A stretch of 51,821 bases of DNA from Lobulomyces angularis. Its lineage: Eukaryota > Chytridiomycota > Chytridiomycetes > Lobulomycetales > Lobulomycetaceae. Below are positions 1 through 12,243 of this stretch, one piece after another. The notes below the pieces were generated by a model that was not told the origin of the DNA, did no database searches, and saw only the letters and a list, made by a program, of their open reading frames with translations. Where the stretch lies: contig JADHYX010000008.1 of assembly GCA_027604685.1 (NCBI GenBank), positions 84,713 to 136,533 of the forward strand, read 5' to 3'. A program made the position numbers and the translations under genes. Within the stretch, counting starts at the first letter, position 1. Each line of letters opens with the position of its first letter.

Positions 1-234
1 ATAATATAATAAAAAATCATAAAACAATATATATTAAATTAATATAATTAAGCACAATTGAAAGAAAAAATGTAAATAAAAATAAAAAAAAGAATTGTGA
101 TTGTTAAAAAAAATTAGAACTTCGAAACGAAATCAAATTTAATCATAAAGAAGTGAAATTATTGAAAATAGTTGTATTTGAGTATTCTAAAAAAAAAGCT
201 TTGTAGAAAAAAAATTAATAGTAGTCTAAATATA
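1..234. other. AT-rich 3' flank of MON2, no gene seen
   Basis: This stretch is almost pure A/T with poly-A and poly-T runs. I see no reading frame or RNA gene. It lies just downstream of the MON2 stop codon and probably holds its 3' UTR and the start of an intergenic spacer. Confidence 0.5.
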
Positions 235-3200
235 CTAACGTTCTAAACCAAACTCCTTACCCACTCTACGTAAACAATTTTTGACAGAATCAACAATTAT
301 TTCTTCATCCCCGTTGCTATTATTTACACCTGACTTCGAAACAACTGAAAGCAAATCAATCAAGTCAAAATAAAGAGAAAACAGTAATGCACAAGGCCCA
401 GATAAAATCTCTTTCTTAATTTTATCTAAAAAAATAAATTTTTAAAAAGTTAAAACTTCATATTCTTTTTACTTTTTGTCTCATTTTCAAATTTAAAAAT
501 AGCATTTATTAGGTTAGTTTTTTCTAAATGTGTTAATATGAAGATCAGCTCTTCATTTCGAATTCTAAACATAATTAAAAAAAAAAATTACAGTTTTAAT
601 TTAGAAAAGATACCTAGGAAGTGGACATTTTCCAAATAGAGGTTTATCTGTAGCGTATGTTTTTAAAGTGTATCTTGACTTTTCCAATAGATGAGGAATA
701 ACCAAGCCGGCAATTCTTTTTCGAATGTCTGTAAAATCTTAGGCAACAAAAGTTTAAATCAGAACATTTGGCAGGAAAAAAATACCTTCTTTTGTATTAG
801 AACAGAGTCCAAACAATAAACTTAAACAAGATCTAGCAAAGTCTTCTCTTCCAGTTAACACTATATCTGTCCCCAAAGCATACTTTTCCGAAACCTCTAC
901 TTTTAAAGTAGGTCCTACTATATTATTATTAATTTTTGGTCTCATATTAGTTTCACTCAATCTTTCAAAACTAGTCAAATTTTCTCGCGGATAATAAAGC
1001 CGCGACCCAGAATAAATGATCATTATCATTTTTTTCAATATCTCATCCTCAACATGATTTTGTCCTAAATGAATAAAGACATCCATTTCAATTGAAGTTA
1101 ATACAGAGATATCGAAAGCCTCATCTGCGGACAGTTCCTCTTGAGAAAGAGAACCTGGAGGATTACTAGAAGTAGAGTCGTATAATTACATGTTCCTAAA
1201 TTCTTTTAAATTACCTTTTTGATAGTAAAAAAGACTGAAAAATGTCCAATACTGTGGTATAAATATCATTTAATCGCAGGGGATCTAAGTCTAAATTTGC
1301 ATTTCAATTAAAATACATTGAGGTTTAAATAATGTGATAATATCAAACCGTTAATCATCAAATTAATTGAATCTAAACCAATTTTCAGAATAGTCAAAAA
1401 GGATGTAGCAGCAAATTTCCATAACGGGGTAGTATCTTTTATTCCAACTGCAGGACATTCATACTTGCATTTCATTCCTAATCCCAGCGACGATAATATT
1501 CTGGAAAAACAAGTGGTTTCATTCAGGTATAAGCTTTTCAAACCTCCATATTTCTCAAAAAGAGTAACTAACAGCTGCATTCCTCTTTTGGATAATGCAA
1601 TGTATGTAAACCCTTTTTCAATGTTGTTTGGAGAAGACGGTGAAATATTAATTTGTTGCTGCCTAAGAAATGGAAGTTCTGATAATCCTGCAATCATAGG
1701 TAAAATTATTTCCGGCGCTCTGTCAATTTTAAAAAAATCAATGTGGCTGCTTAAATCCGCATTTGAATTCACCAAATTTCCAGATGATGCCAATTCCAAC
1801 ACAACACTTTGGAGAGGGGAAACTACATCTAAGTCATTTATAGCATCCAACCTATGCCGTCCTGATGTGGCTCCAGGAAGAGGATTAGAATGATACAATG
1901 GTAATAAGGATAATATTAAGAAAAGCCGCCGCAGCTCTTCTAACCCAAACACAGAGGAAATCATCGGGAATACATCAATAAATACATTTACATACGCAGT
2001 TAAAGAATTCTGATCCAAGGGTCCATGCAGAATCTTTCTTTCAAAGATCTTATTATCACTTTGCAATTGCTTATTTTCATCTGTAGTTGTGATGATGCCT
2101 AAGCCAATACTTTCCCATGTTTCCCATGCAACAGTCCACAGAAAAAGGAAAGTACTTCGCACGTTTTCCGTTATTATTCCTTCATCAACATCTTTTGGAT
2201 ATCGAACAAGAGTTTTAAATGACTTTATTGCTGCCATAGACACTTCGGGGCTACCATTTAAAAAGCATTCCTTTATATAATCTAAAAACAATTTCCAGGC
2301 TTTGTCAAAATCAATCAAATTTATTAAAACTGGAAAAAAATCGATGTAACATTTTGTTACACCAGATAACGTTAATACTTTTGTTTCATCCCATTGCTTT
2401 GATGCTGTATTCCGTGAATGATGAACCATTAGATTGGATGTTTTAGTCAAAGGAGTCCCAGTCTTTTCTTGTTTTTCCAAAATCTCTAAATTTTCACTAG
2501 ATGTTTTTACACGCTCTAATAAGGGAAATAAAACGTTCCATAAACATTCTGACCAAAGTTCTGCAATCAACTTTTGTCCATTCATAGAAATAGTTCTAAA
2601 AAGTGTTTGATTTGCAGTATTTCGGACCTCTGGACGCTGATCTGAACAGAGTTCACTAAAATTCGCTAATAAAAACATCCAAAGGGTATCCCAAGTCTTT
2701 TTTGTTTCCGGCCCATTTAATATCGACATAGTGATTGTTCGTGAAGTTGCCATACTGCGAGATGCAACACTTTCATCAGTTTCGTTATTCATTGGAACCC
2801 TTTCCGCGTTATCACTTCCATTTAACGTATTTTCTAACTGCTGTTTTCTAGTTAACACATAATCGCTCACCGACCATAGTAAACTTATTGCTGTCAAACT
2901 GATATTTAAATCATCCAGTTTAGAACCGAAGCATCCTAGGGTTTCGATGCATTCTAGGAGCATAGATGGCTTCAGCAGCGAAAGAAAATCGGTGCAAATC
3001 AATTGTAAACAAGGAAAAGCAACTTTTACCAAAGATGCTGATTTCAACCCACCAGCTGAAGTCCCACTACCGGCAGAAGTTTCCTCAGTCCCTGTGGAAG
3101 GAATCTGCGGTTCACAATGATCTGAGTTTTGCAGCCTTTTTAATTTTACCGCATTGCCAATTACAGACCCAACAATGTCAAAAACCAGGCTCCAACCTTC

Positions 3201-6200
3201 TGTAACATTTTGTCCAGAGGTCTGCAACAATTTATTAAGAATTTCCAATCCCCACTTTTGTAAATCAGTAAACCACGGAGATTTAATTATTCGTTCCTTT
3301 TCTTCATATAACCCAGTATCACCTGCAGCTTCTCTATCAACTACAAGTAAAACTTTTAAAGGTTGAAATATTTTCATTTCAACCAACGGGTCTGTCATAT
3401 CGGCAGTTTGGATTGCTACGGTAAGAATTTCGCTCAGCGCAACGCACACTTGTTGTCGTATTGAAATAGGGCAATTTTGCTGATGTGAAATTTCTATTAG
3501 TTGATTAATTATCAAATCCCATATCTGAAAGGGAGAAGGACCAAGTTTGGCAGAAGTAGATTCTTTTTTGGAGGATATCAATCTTGAAACATTAAAAATT
3601 GCAAGGTCATGAATTCTGGCAATTGCGAATGATTTCTCCTCAGCAACTTTCATAGTGTCTTTAGATGAAGATAAAGCGATACCTGCAACAGCACAAGAAT
3701 CCTTAGCAAGTTTACATAATGCTTTTATAAATTCAAAAAAACTTTTTTCATCCATTATTTTAGTTGAAGTTTCAAAGAACTTTTTTATACTAAGCACTAA
3801 ATTCATATATAAATTTTCAAGTGTGTTATTGTTGTGGAATGACGGCTGTTTTGCAACAAATTTTGAATAATCTTCTTTAACTAGAGAAGCCGAACTTCCT
3901 TCTTTTTTAGAAGATAGAGTTTTTCCCGTTGATACTAGACCTTCGGCAGTCTGTAATGTTTCCAAAATTAAAAACCAGGATTTATCGTCCAAAACTGTGG
4001 TGAGAGTCTGGGAAATATTCAGTAAGGCTCTTAGGGCAACAACATTTCTATCTTGAAGTGCAACTGAATTATTCTTCGTTTCAGTTTTCAACTCTTTAAC
4101 GACCTGCGAATCAGAGATCCCTTTTGTTTGAGGAACACTACTTTTACATATTGTGTTCAGAAAAGCATCACGTTGAGTAGTTAAACCAAGTACCCCCAAA
4201 ATAATAGTAAAGTTTTGAATATTCTTTATTATAATACAAAAAATTTCATCATCTACTGAAGCGTTAACTAGGAAACTTAGAGTGGCTAGAACTGCAGCCC
4301 AAATATTTTTTGGCATTTCTATTGCTAGTAAAATTTCATTACTTTCTTCTGTACTTAAAACTTCATTCGATGGCCCTTTCCCAGGAGGGCAGATATGTTG
4401 AATATATTTTGACAACCCATCGATCTAAAAAAAATCAATAAGAAAGGGCAATTACAAGTACCAAATTTGTAAGTGCTGTTAGTGCCAAGTATATTAAATA
4501 TGTTTCAGGTACAGCTGGAGGCTCATTTTTGTCTAACTGATCAATGCTGCACAAAATTAAAACTAAAATAATTTGAACCTATACCTCTGCATCTTAACTG
4601 AGGAAGTAGTGACACTTAATGCAAAGTATTCACCTTGCGCGTTGTTTTCTAAATTATTGACCACTAACAAAGAAGACTTTTCTGATACAATAATTTTACT
4701 GAACGAAGAAACCATGTCTTGAATAATCCTAGTTGAGTGGTCTTTCATATCAAAGTTTTTAAATATTGAACTAAAAACATTTTTTTAGATAATATTAATT
4801 GGTAAACAAAAGTTGAAAAACCGTATTAAATCAATTTCATTGCAAATATCACGATAAATTTCCACTACAATAATTCTTTGCCAAAAAGGTGCATGATCCG
4901 GTTCCATCAACTTACTTAACAATGACAAAAAAATCTCACCCTCCATATGCTAAAAATAAAATATAAACAAAAACAACAACTTTACAATACCAGAACATCG
5001 TGAAAATGTTTAATAATTTTTTGAACAACTCTCATTAACCTAACGGCCATCAAAAAATCATTTTTCTCAGAAAATGATCTAATAATCAGTGGACATACTT
5101 TTTCTTTCAATAATTGTAGCAGTTTCGGGTGCTATTAAAATAAAAAAATGGTTTTTAGCACACTTAAACATTTGAAAATTAATAATTACTGTTTTAAAGA
5201 GTTTATAATGGTTTGTTAAAACTGACTCAATTAGTTCTAATCCAGCAGACTTAGAAAGGTTAACTTTCTTTAAAAACTCTGGTGCTTCCCCACTGGTCAA
5301 TATGAATAAATCCTATAAATTTTTGAAAGTTTTATTATAAAACATGAACTGATTGATTATACCAAAAATAGTAAATACGCATCTTTGGCACATGGAGATA
5401 AATGATCAGATTTCTCATCAGGATTTCCTTAAACATACACGAATAAATAGGAATTAGCTGTGTAAATTGTTACCATCTTTCAAATTTTCTAAAACGACTT
5501 TTTCAAATACATGAATCACCAATTGTCGGATAGTTGCAGCTGCTGTATTTTGAACAATTGGATTTTTTGAATCTTGCAGTCGAAAGCATAAGTAGAGCGC
5601 CTAAACATGATGGCATTTAGAAATTTTTTATTTTCAGTGTTCTTACATCGGCTAAAATGTCATTATGAACAATTTCATAATGTGTTAACAGTGGTAGTAC
5701 CGTTTGTAATATTTTTAATTGCATGTCAACTTGATTATTAACAATTTCTAATGTTTGTAAAACTAGGGGTATTGAATTCTAAAAAGTAGAAAGTAAATCA
5801 AAAATTTATGTATAATTACTTCAGGGACTGCATGATGAGAAATCAATTTCTGTAAGCAAGAGACTGCAATTGCTACAAGCTTCACTTGTTTAGTTTCGCA
5901 TGCTAATATAAATGGTTTAACAACATCTGCAGTTTTGGATAGCTCTAAAACCCACTTTCAGCGTTAAATACAAAACAATTAAATTTAAACCAATGGCAAC
6001 AACATCTACTCCAGGTAAAGAATTTGAGCCCCTATCTTTTAAAGCTCTCAAGATATATAATAATCTTTCAGATGCCTAGTTACAAAAATAAGTATTTTTT
6101 ACACGATCAAATTTTAAAACGAGCACAGTGCTTTAAAATTAATTTAAATATATTACTTCTTTTATTTCAGGATATTTTTTTTTGGCTTCATTTGATAAAT

Positions 6201-6243
6201 TTAATAGTTCAGTTTGAAGAAAATTTGCCAACATAGAAGCCAT
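235..6243 (-). CDS. MON2: MON2 homolog, Golgi/endosome trafficking regulator
   Basis: Mon2 proteins are large HEAT/ARM-repeat proteins related to the non-catalytic parts of Sec7-type Arf-GEFs. They act at the trans-Golgi and endosomes with Dop1 and a phospholipid flippase. The chosen start (ATG at 6241-6243) gives [16 protein letters not shown] followed by [15 protein letters not shown], matching the family's N-terminal KKKFP..KEAAE block. The long exon 1308-4415 carries the typical [17 protein letters not shown] and [15 protein letters not shown] blocks and a later [19 protein letters not shown]. The C-terminus ends in KEFGLER then TAG at 235-237. Many introns of about 40-60 nt cut the 5' and 3' parts, while the centre is one exon of about 3.1 kb. 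The spliced length is roughly 1,700-1,800 residues, close to human MON2. Family assignment is sure; individual exon edges were judged by eye. Confidence 0.93.
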
Positions 6244-6396
6244 CGTGTTAAAACTTTCGTGTATGTTCACAACCAAAAATATAATGAACTTACGATTCTT
6301 TTGATTAAAGTTTTTGAAAATTGGAATCAGCTAAGGATCTACAATTATACTATTGTACAATCGAAAATTTTTTTCAAAAATAACAAATTGTTTTAA

Positions 6397-7221
6397 ATGA
6401 GTTTGGTGAAGAACTTAGTGAGAATTCAACCATCTACAACAGCTTTCTTTTTATGTGATATACAAGTAGAATTTTTATTAGAGCAAACTCATATAATTTA
6501 CTAATCAGTAATTATTTATTAAGGAAAGATTTCGCTCTTTGATTTTCCAATATCCACAAGTTCTAAAAACTGCTCATAAAATGGTTCAAGCTTCCAAAAT
6601 TTTAAACATTCCTCTAATAGTAACTGAACAAAATCCTAAAGGTTTGCATTTGCAAGGAAAATTAAGTGCAAATTAATTTCCAATGCGTTTTTTTCTAGCA
6701 TTAGGAAGCACTTGTTCTGAATTAGATGTATCAAGCGCATCACTTGTATGTCCAAAAACCAAATTTTCTATGTGGATTAAAGAAGTCGACCAAGTCTTGT
6801 CTAAAGAGAGCAAGCCGAAAACAATTGTTTTATTTGGAATAGAGGTAACAATTTGCTTTTCACTCCAATTGACATTTAAATTCTTGCCAAGTCGCATGTT
6901 TGTGTTCTTCAAACCTGTCTTGATTTATTGGAGCAAGATTTTAATGTGGTTGTTTTAGTTGATGGTGTTAGCTCTATGAATAAAGGAGAGATTGGCATTG
7001 CATTAGAGAGAATGAAAAGTTCTGGTGCAATTCTTGCCAGTTCTGAATCTATACTGTTTCAGGTTACTTAAAAATATTTCATTAAAATTTTTTTTATTCT
7101 TCTTCAGTTAGTCGCTGATGCAAGCAATCCCAGTTTTAAAGCTATTAGTAATTTGGTTAAAAGTACTAAAGATTCAACTGCATCAGTTTTTGAAAGTTTA
7201 GTTTCTCAGTCCAAAATTTGA
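6397..7221 (+). CDS. Isochorismatase-like hydrolase (ISOC1/2 family)
   Basis: This is a cysteine-hydrolase-fold protein of the isochorismatase-domain family, whose substrate in eukaryotes is unknown. The start [18 protein letters not shown] leads into the FLCDIQ motif with the family Asp. After introns come [17 protein letters not shown], a lysine in PKTKFSMW, and a Cys in the nucleophile region ([15 protein letters not shown]). The order D..K..C matches the catalytic triad of the family. Then come [10 protein letters not shown] and [16 protein letters not shown], as in human ISOC2 (LQLVGDAVHPQFKEI). There are four introns of about 45-60 nt, the last with donor GTTACT at about 7063. The stop is TGA at 7219-7221. 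MON2 lies divergently, only 153 bp away, suggesting a shared promoter region. A mitochondrial or cytosolic location cannot be judged. Confidence 0.9.
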
Positions 7222-7362
7222 ATTTGGATTTTATTTACTTGTATATTGAAATATGATAAAAAGAAATAATACAACAGTAAAGTTTAATTAAAAATCAATT
7301 AATTTATTTGCGTATTCTACATTTTCGAAGATTTATAGAAATAATAACTAGTTGGAACTACA

Positions 7363-10300
7363 TTAAAATGGAACAGAAAAGTCCTTTAAATGTCCATCTG
7401 GATTAAAATCTAACCAAAGTTTAGTTTTAGTTTCATCCCAATATATTAAGCTGTGCTTGTATACTAATAAAAAGAGAATTACAATTACCAAAAAACCTCA
7501 AAAAAATTACCTAATGACCAAACATACGGTAAAAAAAATAATTCATATTCTTTTTCTTCTTCATATTGAAATTTTAAATCTTGAAAAACTTTAAAATTCT
7601 GATTATTCCAAACTTTGGAATGCTGTGCAATTGACTCGAGTACCTCTTCAGTTGAAGGCAAAATTTTATGTTCTTCATCAAAAAGCTTACTGTGAAAATA
7701 AGTGATTACCTTTTGAAAAAAAATTAACTAATGATTCAACTAATAGATACCATATCTATATTCTCTACAAAATCTCCAAAGCGCGAATGCAATCTAAACT
7801 GAACAAACATTTCTTTTTTATGTAAAATCGCGTAAATCAGCTGAGGATTATGCTGCAACGAATGAGTTAGTATAGAATTCACAATCTCTAAGACTAGTGC
7901 TACAATGTCACCATATACTATCAAATCCACACTTCCTTCACTCTGATTTGTATTAGTTAAAGTTAACAATATAAAAAAATTTTTTTTACGTTGCCCTCTA
8001 AATTTGATCTACTTAAAAACTTGAGATATCTTTTAGATACTCCTTCAAAAAGGCTGTTACAAAAATTAATAAAACAATTAAAAAAAAAAAAATACTTTAT
8101 AAATCTTTGGGCAACCAAAGCCGACATATTGGAAATTTTTAAAGATACATTTGCTAGTGCTGCTAAACAATTTGTATGAAAATAAATGTCCTAGATTCAA
8201 AAACTTAATACACAGTAGAAAGTAAAAAACAATAAAAATACCCTATGAAAAGACAAGTTAGATTGAATTGTCCTAATCAGAACTAAACATGTGATTCCGC
8301 CTAATGAAATATTCTTGACAACTCTCTCAACATACCAACTAGGAGCTGGGATCATCTAAAAATGTTATTTGTAACAAATTTATTGTAATACTTTACAATT
8401 TTTTGTATAGTTTCTGTGTAAACTTCATCTTGAGACAATAATAAAACAATTATCAACAGAATATACATATGCGAATAATTTGTTTTTGCTTCAATTGACT
8501 CATATATTGTTTTTAACACTGGAAGTAGCTATAACTCGTTAAAATAATAATACTCACTTTATAGATTACCAATCCTTCAGGATCCGTTCTAGATAAAATG
8601 TAGGTTCTAAAACTGTGATTTTGTAATAACAATAGGTATAATAACAAGGAAATCTCTTCCGAGTGAATATTTCTAAGTAAAAAATTTTAAGTTAAAATAT
8701 CATAAAAAAAGTTTTACTGGCAAATAATGTAATATATGCCTCTAAATGATATTCTGAGTATCTCAGTAGTTTCCTGTAAGACGTCGTCATTAACAGATTG
8801 CTCTTCAAGATTCTCCACTAATAATAGTTAATAGGAAAGTTAACCTCAAAGTACCATCTGTATCTAACAAGGTCCTCAAAACTGTTCTATAATTATTTTT
8901 TCCAATAGAGATATTCTGATTTGCTAGAACCAGAATTAACAAGCAACTTTTTTGGGATAAAGGTGCAAAAGATTCTGCAGATTTTTTTGATGTAAACAAA
9001 TAAGAATATGCACTAAATAAAACTCCTACGCAAAATGTAAATCACCAATTGAGATAATTAGATTATACCGCCATTAGAATTTGGTGGATATTGGGAGTCT
9101 ATAATATTTGATATTAACCTTGTAACAGTACCGCGAGCAAAATAACTATTTATTATATAAGCTACTTGTTCAATATAGTTTATTACCTTAATCTGTTCAG
9201 AACAACATCTAAAAAATAATTTCCAGCAGATATTTCATCACAAGTCTTCTGTAACTGACTTGCAAATAAAACTAGCAAAAGGTTGATAGCTTCAATGTAG
9301 AATTCATAGTTTGCTTGAGAACTGTATAGATCATAAAAATTATACATGAACTTTAAAAAAAAAACAAAATTATTCAAACACTGTGTCAGCATAAATTAAA
9401 ACATGAAACAATTCCTCCAAAAGCATTTCGGACCTTAACTTTTTATCTTTTAAAACCTGAGGATCAATTTCAAACTTAGGGTCAGGAAAATTAGAAAAAG
9501 CTGCGTTAGAGAATGAACTTGTGGGAGACTTTTTGGTTGGCGACGCCGGTGCCACTTGATAAGTTATTCTGTCCACTATTTTATTAAAATCCAATTAGTA
9601 TGTATTTATTTATACTTACTTTCAAACTGTTCATGTACTTCTATACTATTTAAATTATCTATAAAATATTTGACAAAAATTCGAACTAAAAATAGGGTAT
9701 TATAAGCTTCGTTTGACCAGTCTCTAAAAAAATTTTTTTTTAAAATAAGTTATACAATTGATGGGTTCTTACTCATCGTACGCTAATAAGTTAAATAAAA
9801 AAAAGATTAGAAATATAATGCTTAGAATTACCCATATGTCTCATGAATCTAAGTTGGCTTATTAAATAAAGCAGGAGTGTATTAAAATTACCAGTTTTAT
9901 GATTATTTTGAACTAAAAATTAAAAAAAAATTAACAATTAACAAAAAAATTTCAACTCATTGATTTGCCGACATCACGAGAAAACGTATCCAAATCATAT
10001 GCTTCCTGTCTAGACATATAGTTAGTACGAAACTGATAAAATACGTTACACTGTTTCTGGCTGCTGCATCTTTGGAATTGAAATTAAGGAAAACCAATAA
10101 TCTGAATCTTCTATATCTATCTGTTCCTCTGAAGTTAACGCTTCTAAGCTGTGAACTAGAGAAGAGTAACCTTTTTGTTTAACGGTTTTTGTTGAGTTAT
10201 ACTCAAAATTAGCTTTCTGACTTTCTAAATTGGGTGAAATTACTGTGATAAAAGCAGGATTTTCAACCTCCAACGAATTGGGATCACCCTTTGACGTGGA

Positions 10301-10597
10301 AATAGAAAATCTTCTGTGTATGGAGTTGCTCGCAAGAGGAGTGTGATTATATGTGGTAGTTATTCGGGGTAAGGGGGGAGAACTAATTTTTGAACTGTTT
10401 GATGACTTTATACTCTTGGATAAAGATTTTTTTTCTTTTAAGTTAAAATTCTTCAAATCGATTTCGTTTAAGCTATGTAATTCCGAAGAATTCGATAAAT
10501 CAAAATCTTCGGTAGATGTTGAGTTGCTTTGTATATTTTCTAGTTGAATTACACTGTTATTTTTTTTTTCAGTGTTAGGATGTGATGATAAATCCAT
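7363..10597 (-). CDS. DYM: Dymeclin (DYM), Golgi organisation protein
   Basis: Dymeclin is a peripheral Golgi protein needed for normal secretory trafficking. It is found in animals, plants and many protists but missing from most Dikarya. The diagnostic block is at 8091-8179 on the minus strand, TNCLAALANVSLKI, equal to the family's HTNCLAALANMS. Other matches are WYVERVVKNISLGG, LVLIRTIQSNL, ILTHSLQHNPQLIYAIL, and a C-terminus with YEFFFLPYVW and IYWDETKTKLWLDF before TAA at 7363-7365. The N-terminal part (IEDSDYWFSLISIP; HKTGNFNTLLLYLISQL) fits the start of human DYM. The chosen start at 10597 adds a Ser/Asn-rich segment of about 130 residues that human DYM lacks. The gene is split into many small exons with introns of about 35-60 nt. 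Total protein length is about 800 residues, longer than human (669). Confidence 0.92.
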
Positions 10598-11411
10598 TCA
10601 ATTTTACAAAAAAACTCTGAAGATTGAAATTTTGAAAAAAAAAATTCATTTAAAAAACGATTTGGGATTATTAAAAATCATCTTGTTATTGCTTCTCCTG
10701 CTACTTTTAAAGGATTATTTATATAGAATTCAGTCTTTTTTTGTTAAATAAATAACAATTTCTTTCTAATATTTAAAATTTGAGATGTTTTGTTAATTAC
10801 AAAAAACCTTGACTTTTGGTGCAATTTGAAAACAACAATAACTGGAATAGGATTTCATTGTGATGGATATTAAAAAAAAATAGAAGAAATGAAAGAGACT
10901 ATGGCAAAGGTGTAAAACAGAGAAAATTCTTTTCTAAAACAGCTTGGCATGCACATGTGTGAGTTTTTGTGATTCAAGCCAAATTGAGAACACTAAAATT
11001 GAATTTTAGGATAAATATCTAAAAAAGGCCAATAATTAACTCTTTCCCCCCCCCGTAGGGGGTACAGTAAGGTATCCACCAGTAATTTGTAATTTATTCC
11101 CACGGGGGGTATATAAATATATGATGGAGAGGATAGTATATGATAAATTTGGCTTTTTTAAAGGGCGGATATAAATACAAAAGATGCTGGTGCTAATATG
11201 GACTATTTAAATTAAGTGTCGCATTTAAATATCTAAAATTGTATAGTGATAAATATTTAATTACACCCAGCACAGCTGTTTAGGTTATTTAATTTTTTTG
11301 AACAAATTCACTTTTTTTCAGATTTTTGGTTTGAAAAAAAATTTTTTGACTTACATTTTTTGTATCAACAGTAATCAATCAACTACCAATATAATTCTCA
11401 AAGATTATAGA
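10598..11411. other. Intergenic spacer between divergent DYM and TXNDC17, with a C9/G5 hairpin
   Basis: No convincing coding exon was found in this 814-bp spacer. It contains a striking nine-C run followed by GTA and five G (11046-11062), and about 40 bp on a second CCCAC/G6 pair (11099-11109) followed by TATATAAATATAT (about 11110-11122). These are the only G/C-rich tracts in an otherwise AT-rich gap. The spacer lies between two genes transcribed away from each other, so it should hold both promoters. Confidence 0.5.
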
Positions 11412-12070
11412 ATGCCAAACATTGTAGTACCGTAAGAGTTACATAATCTAGTCTTTTAAAATAAAAATTATTTAGTGAAGAAAACTCCGAAAAAATTAGA
11501 ACTATCATACAAGAAGCAACTGCAAAAGTTGTACTGAATCAAAGGTAAATTTCAATAGCATCATTCTTGCAGTTAAACTGTGTCCTTTAAATTAGAGTTT
11601 TCGTTTATTTTTATGCAAGCATTGTTCCGTAAGCAAATCTCGTACTTTTTTTTCTTAACCTTTACAGTGAGACCGGTATATCATGGTGTCCTGAGTATGA
11701 AAATGACTAATTCCCTTATATAACATTTATATTGAAGTTGTGTAAAAGCGCTTCCATTGGTTTCTGAATATATTAAAAAGCTCTCCATAGAACCCATATT
11801 TATTGACTGTGCTGCAGGATCTAAAGAGGTTTATCGTAGTTCACCAAAACATCCGTAAGTTAAAAAAATTTACCGGGAATATTAATAATTTTAGATATAA
11901 AATTGATAATGACATTAAATTGACTGCCCTCCCTACTTTAATTGAATTTAACAAAGTACATAAGAGAAAGTTGAAATTTCTTTAATATTTTTTAGGAAGG
12001 TGTCATTGGAAAATTAATTGAAGAAGAATGCTACAACTTGAAAAAGTTGGAAAAGTTTTTCAATCCGTAG
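11412..12070 (+). CDS. TXNDC17: TXNDC17/TRP14 thioredoxin-like protein
   Basis: This is a small cytosolic thioredoxin-related protein that reduces cystine and other disulfides using thioredoxin reductase. It shows up only after splicing. Exon 1 is MPNIVVP. Exon 2 has EENSEKIRTIIQEATAK, and exon 3 (after an intron ending about 11593) begins VFVYFYASIVP. Next comes ETGISWCPD, where a donor inside GAGTATG joins to TTGTGTAAAAGCG to give the active site WCPDC followed by VKALPLVSEYIKKL. Then EPIFIDCAAGSKEVYRSSP, then KIDNDIKLTALPTLIEFNK, then EGVIGKLIEEECYNL and TAG at 12068-12070. These match human TXNDC17 blocks SWCPDC, NDFRKNLKVTAVPTLLKY and LVESECL. Predicted length is about 133 residues (human 123). 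The N-terminus is slightly longer and its start less certain. Introns are about 40-75 nt. Confidence 0.88.
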
Positions 12071-12243
12071 ATCTTTGCTCTTTATCTATAGAATGGCGAA
12101 ATGGTAAAGTGACTATTTCTTTTTTTTTTTTAGAAATAACGCGAAATACTTCATAAAAATAAAATCAACTATAAAAATTTATGACTGTGGTAAATTATTT
12201 AAAAATATTAAATTTAAATCTTTCTTTGACTGCCAAACTTTGT

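Noticed and set aside
1465..3870. Several plus-strand frames of 60-142 codons
   Set aside because: All are antisense shadows of the long MON2 exon.
7991..8179. 62-codon plus-strand frame
   Set aside because: It is the antisense of the conserved NCLAALANVS block of dymeclin.
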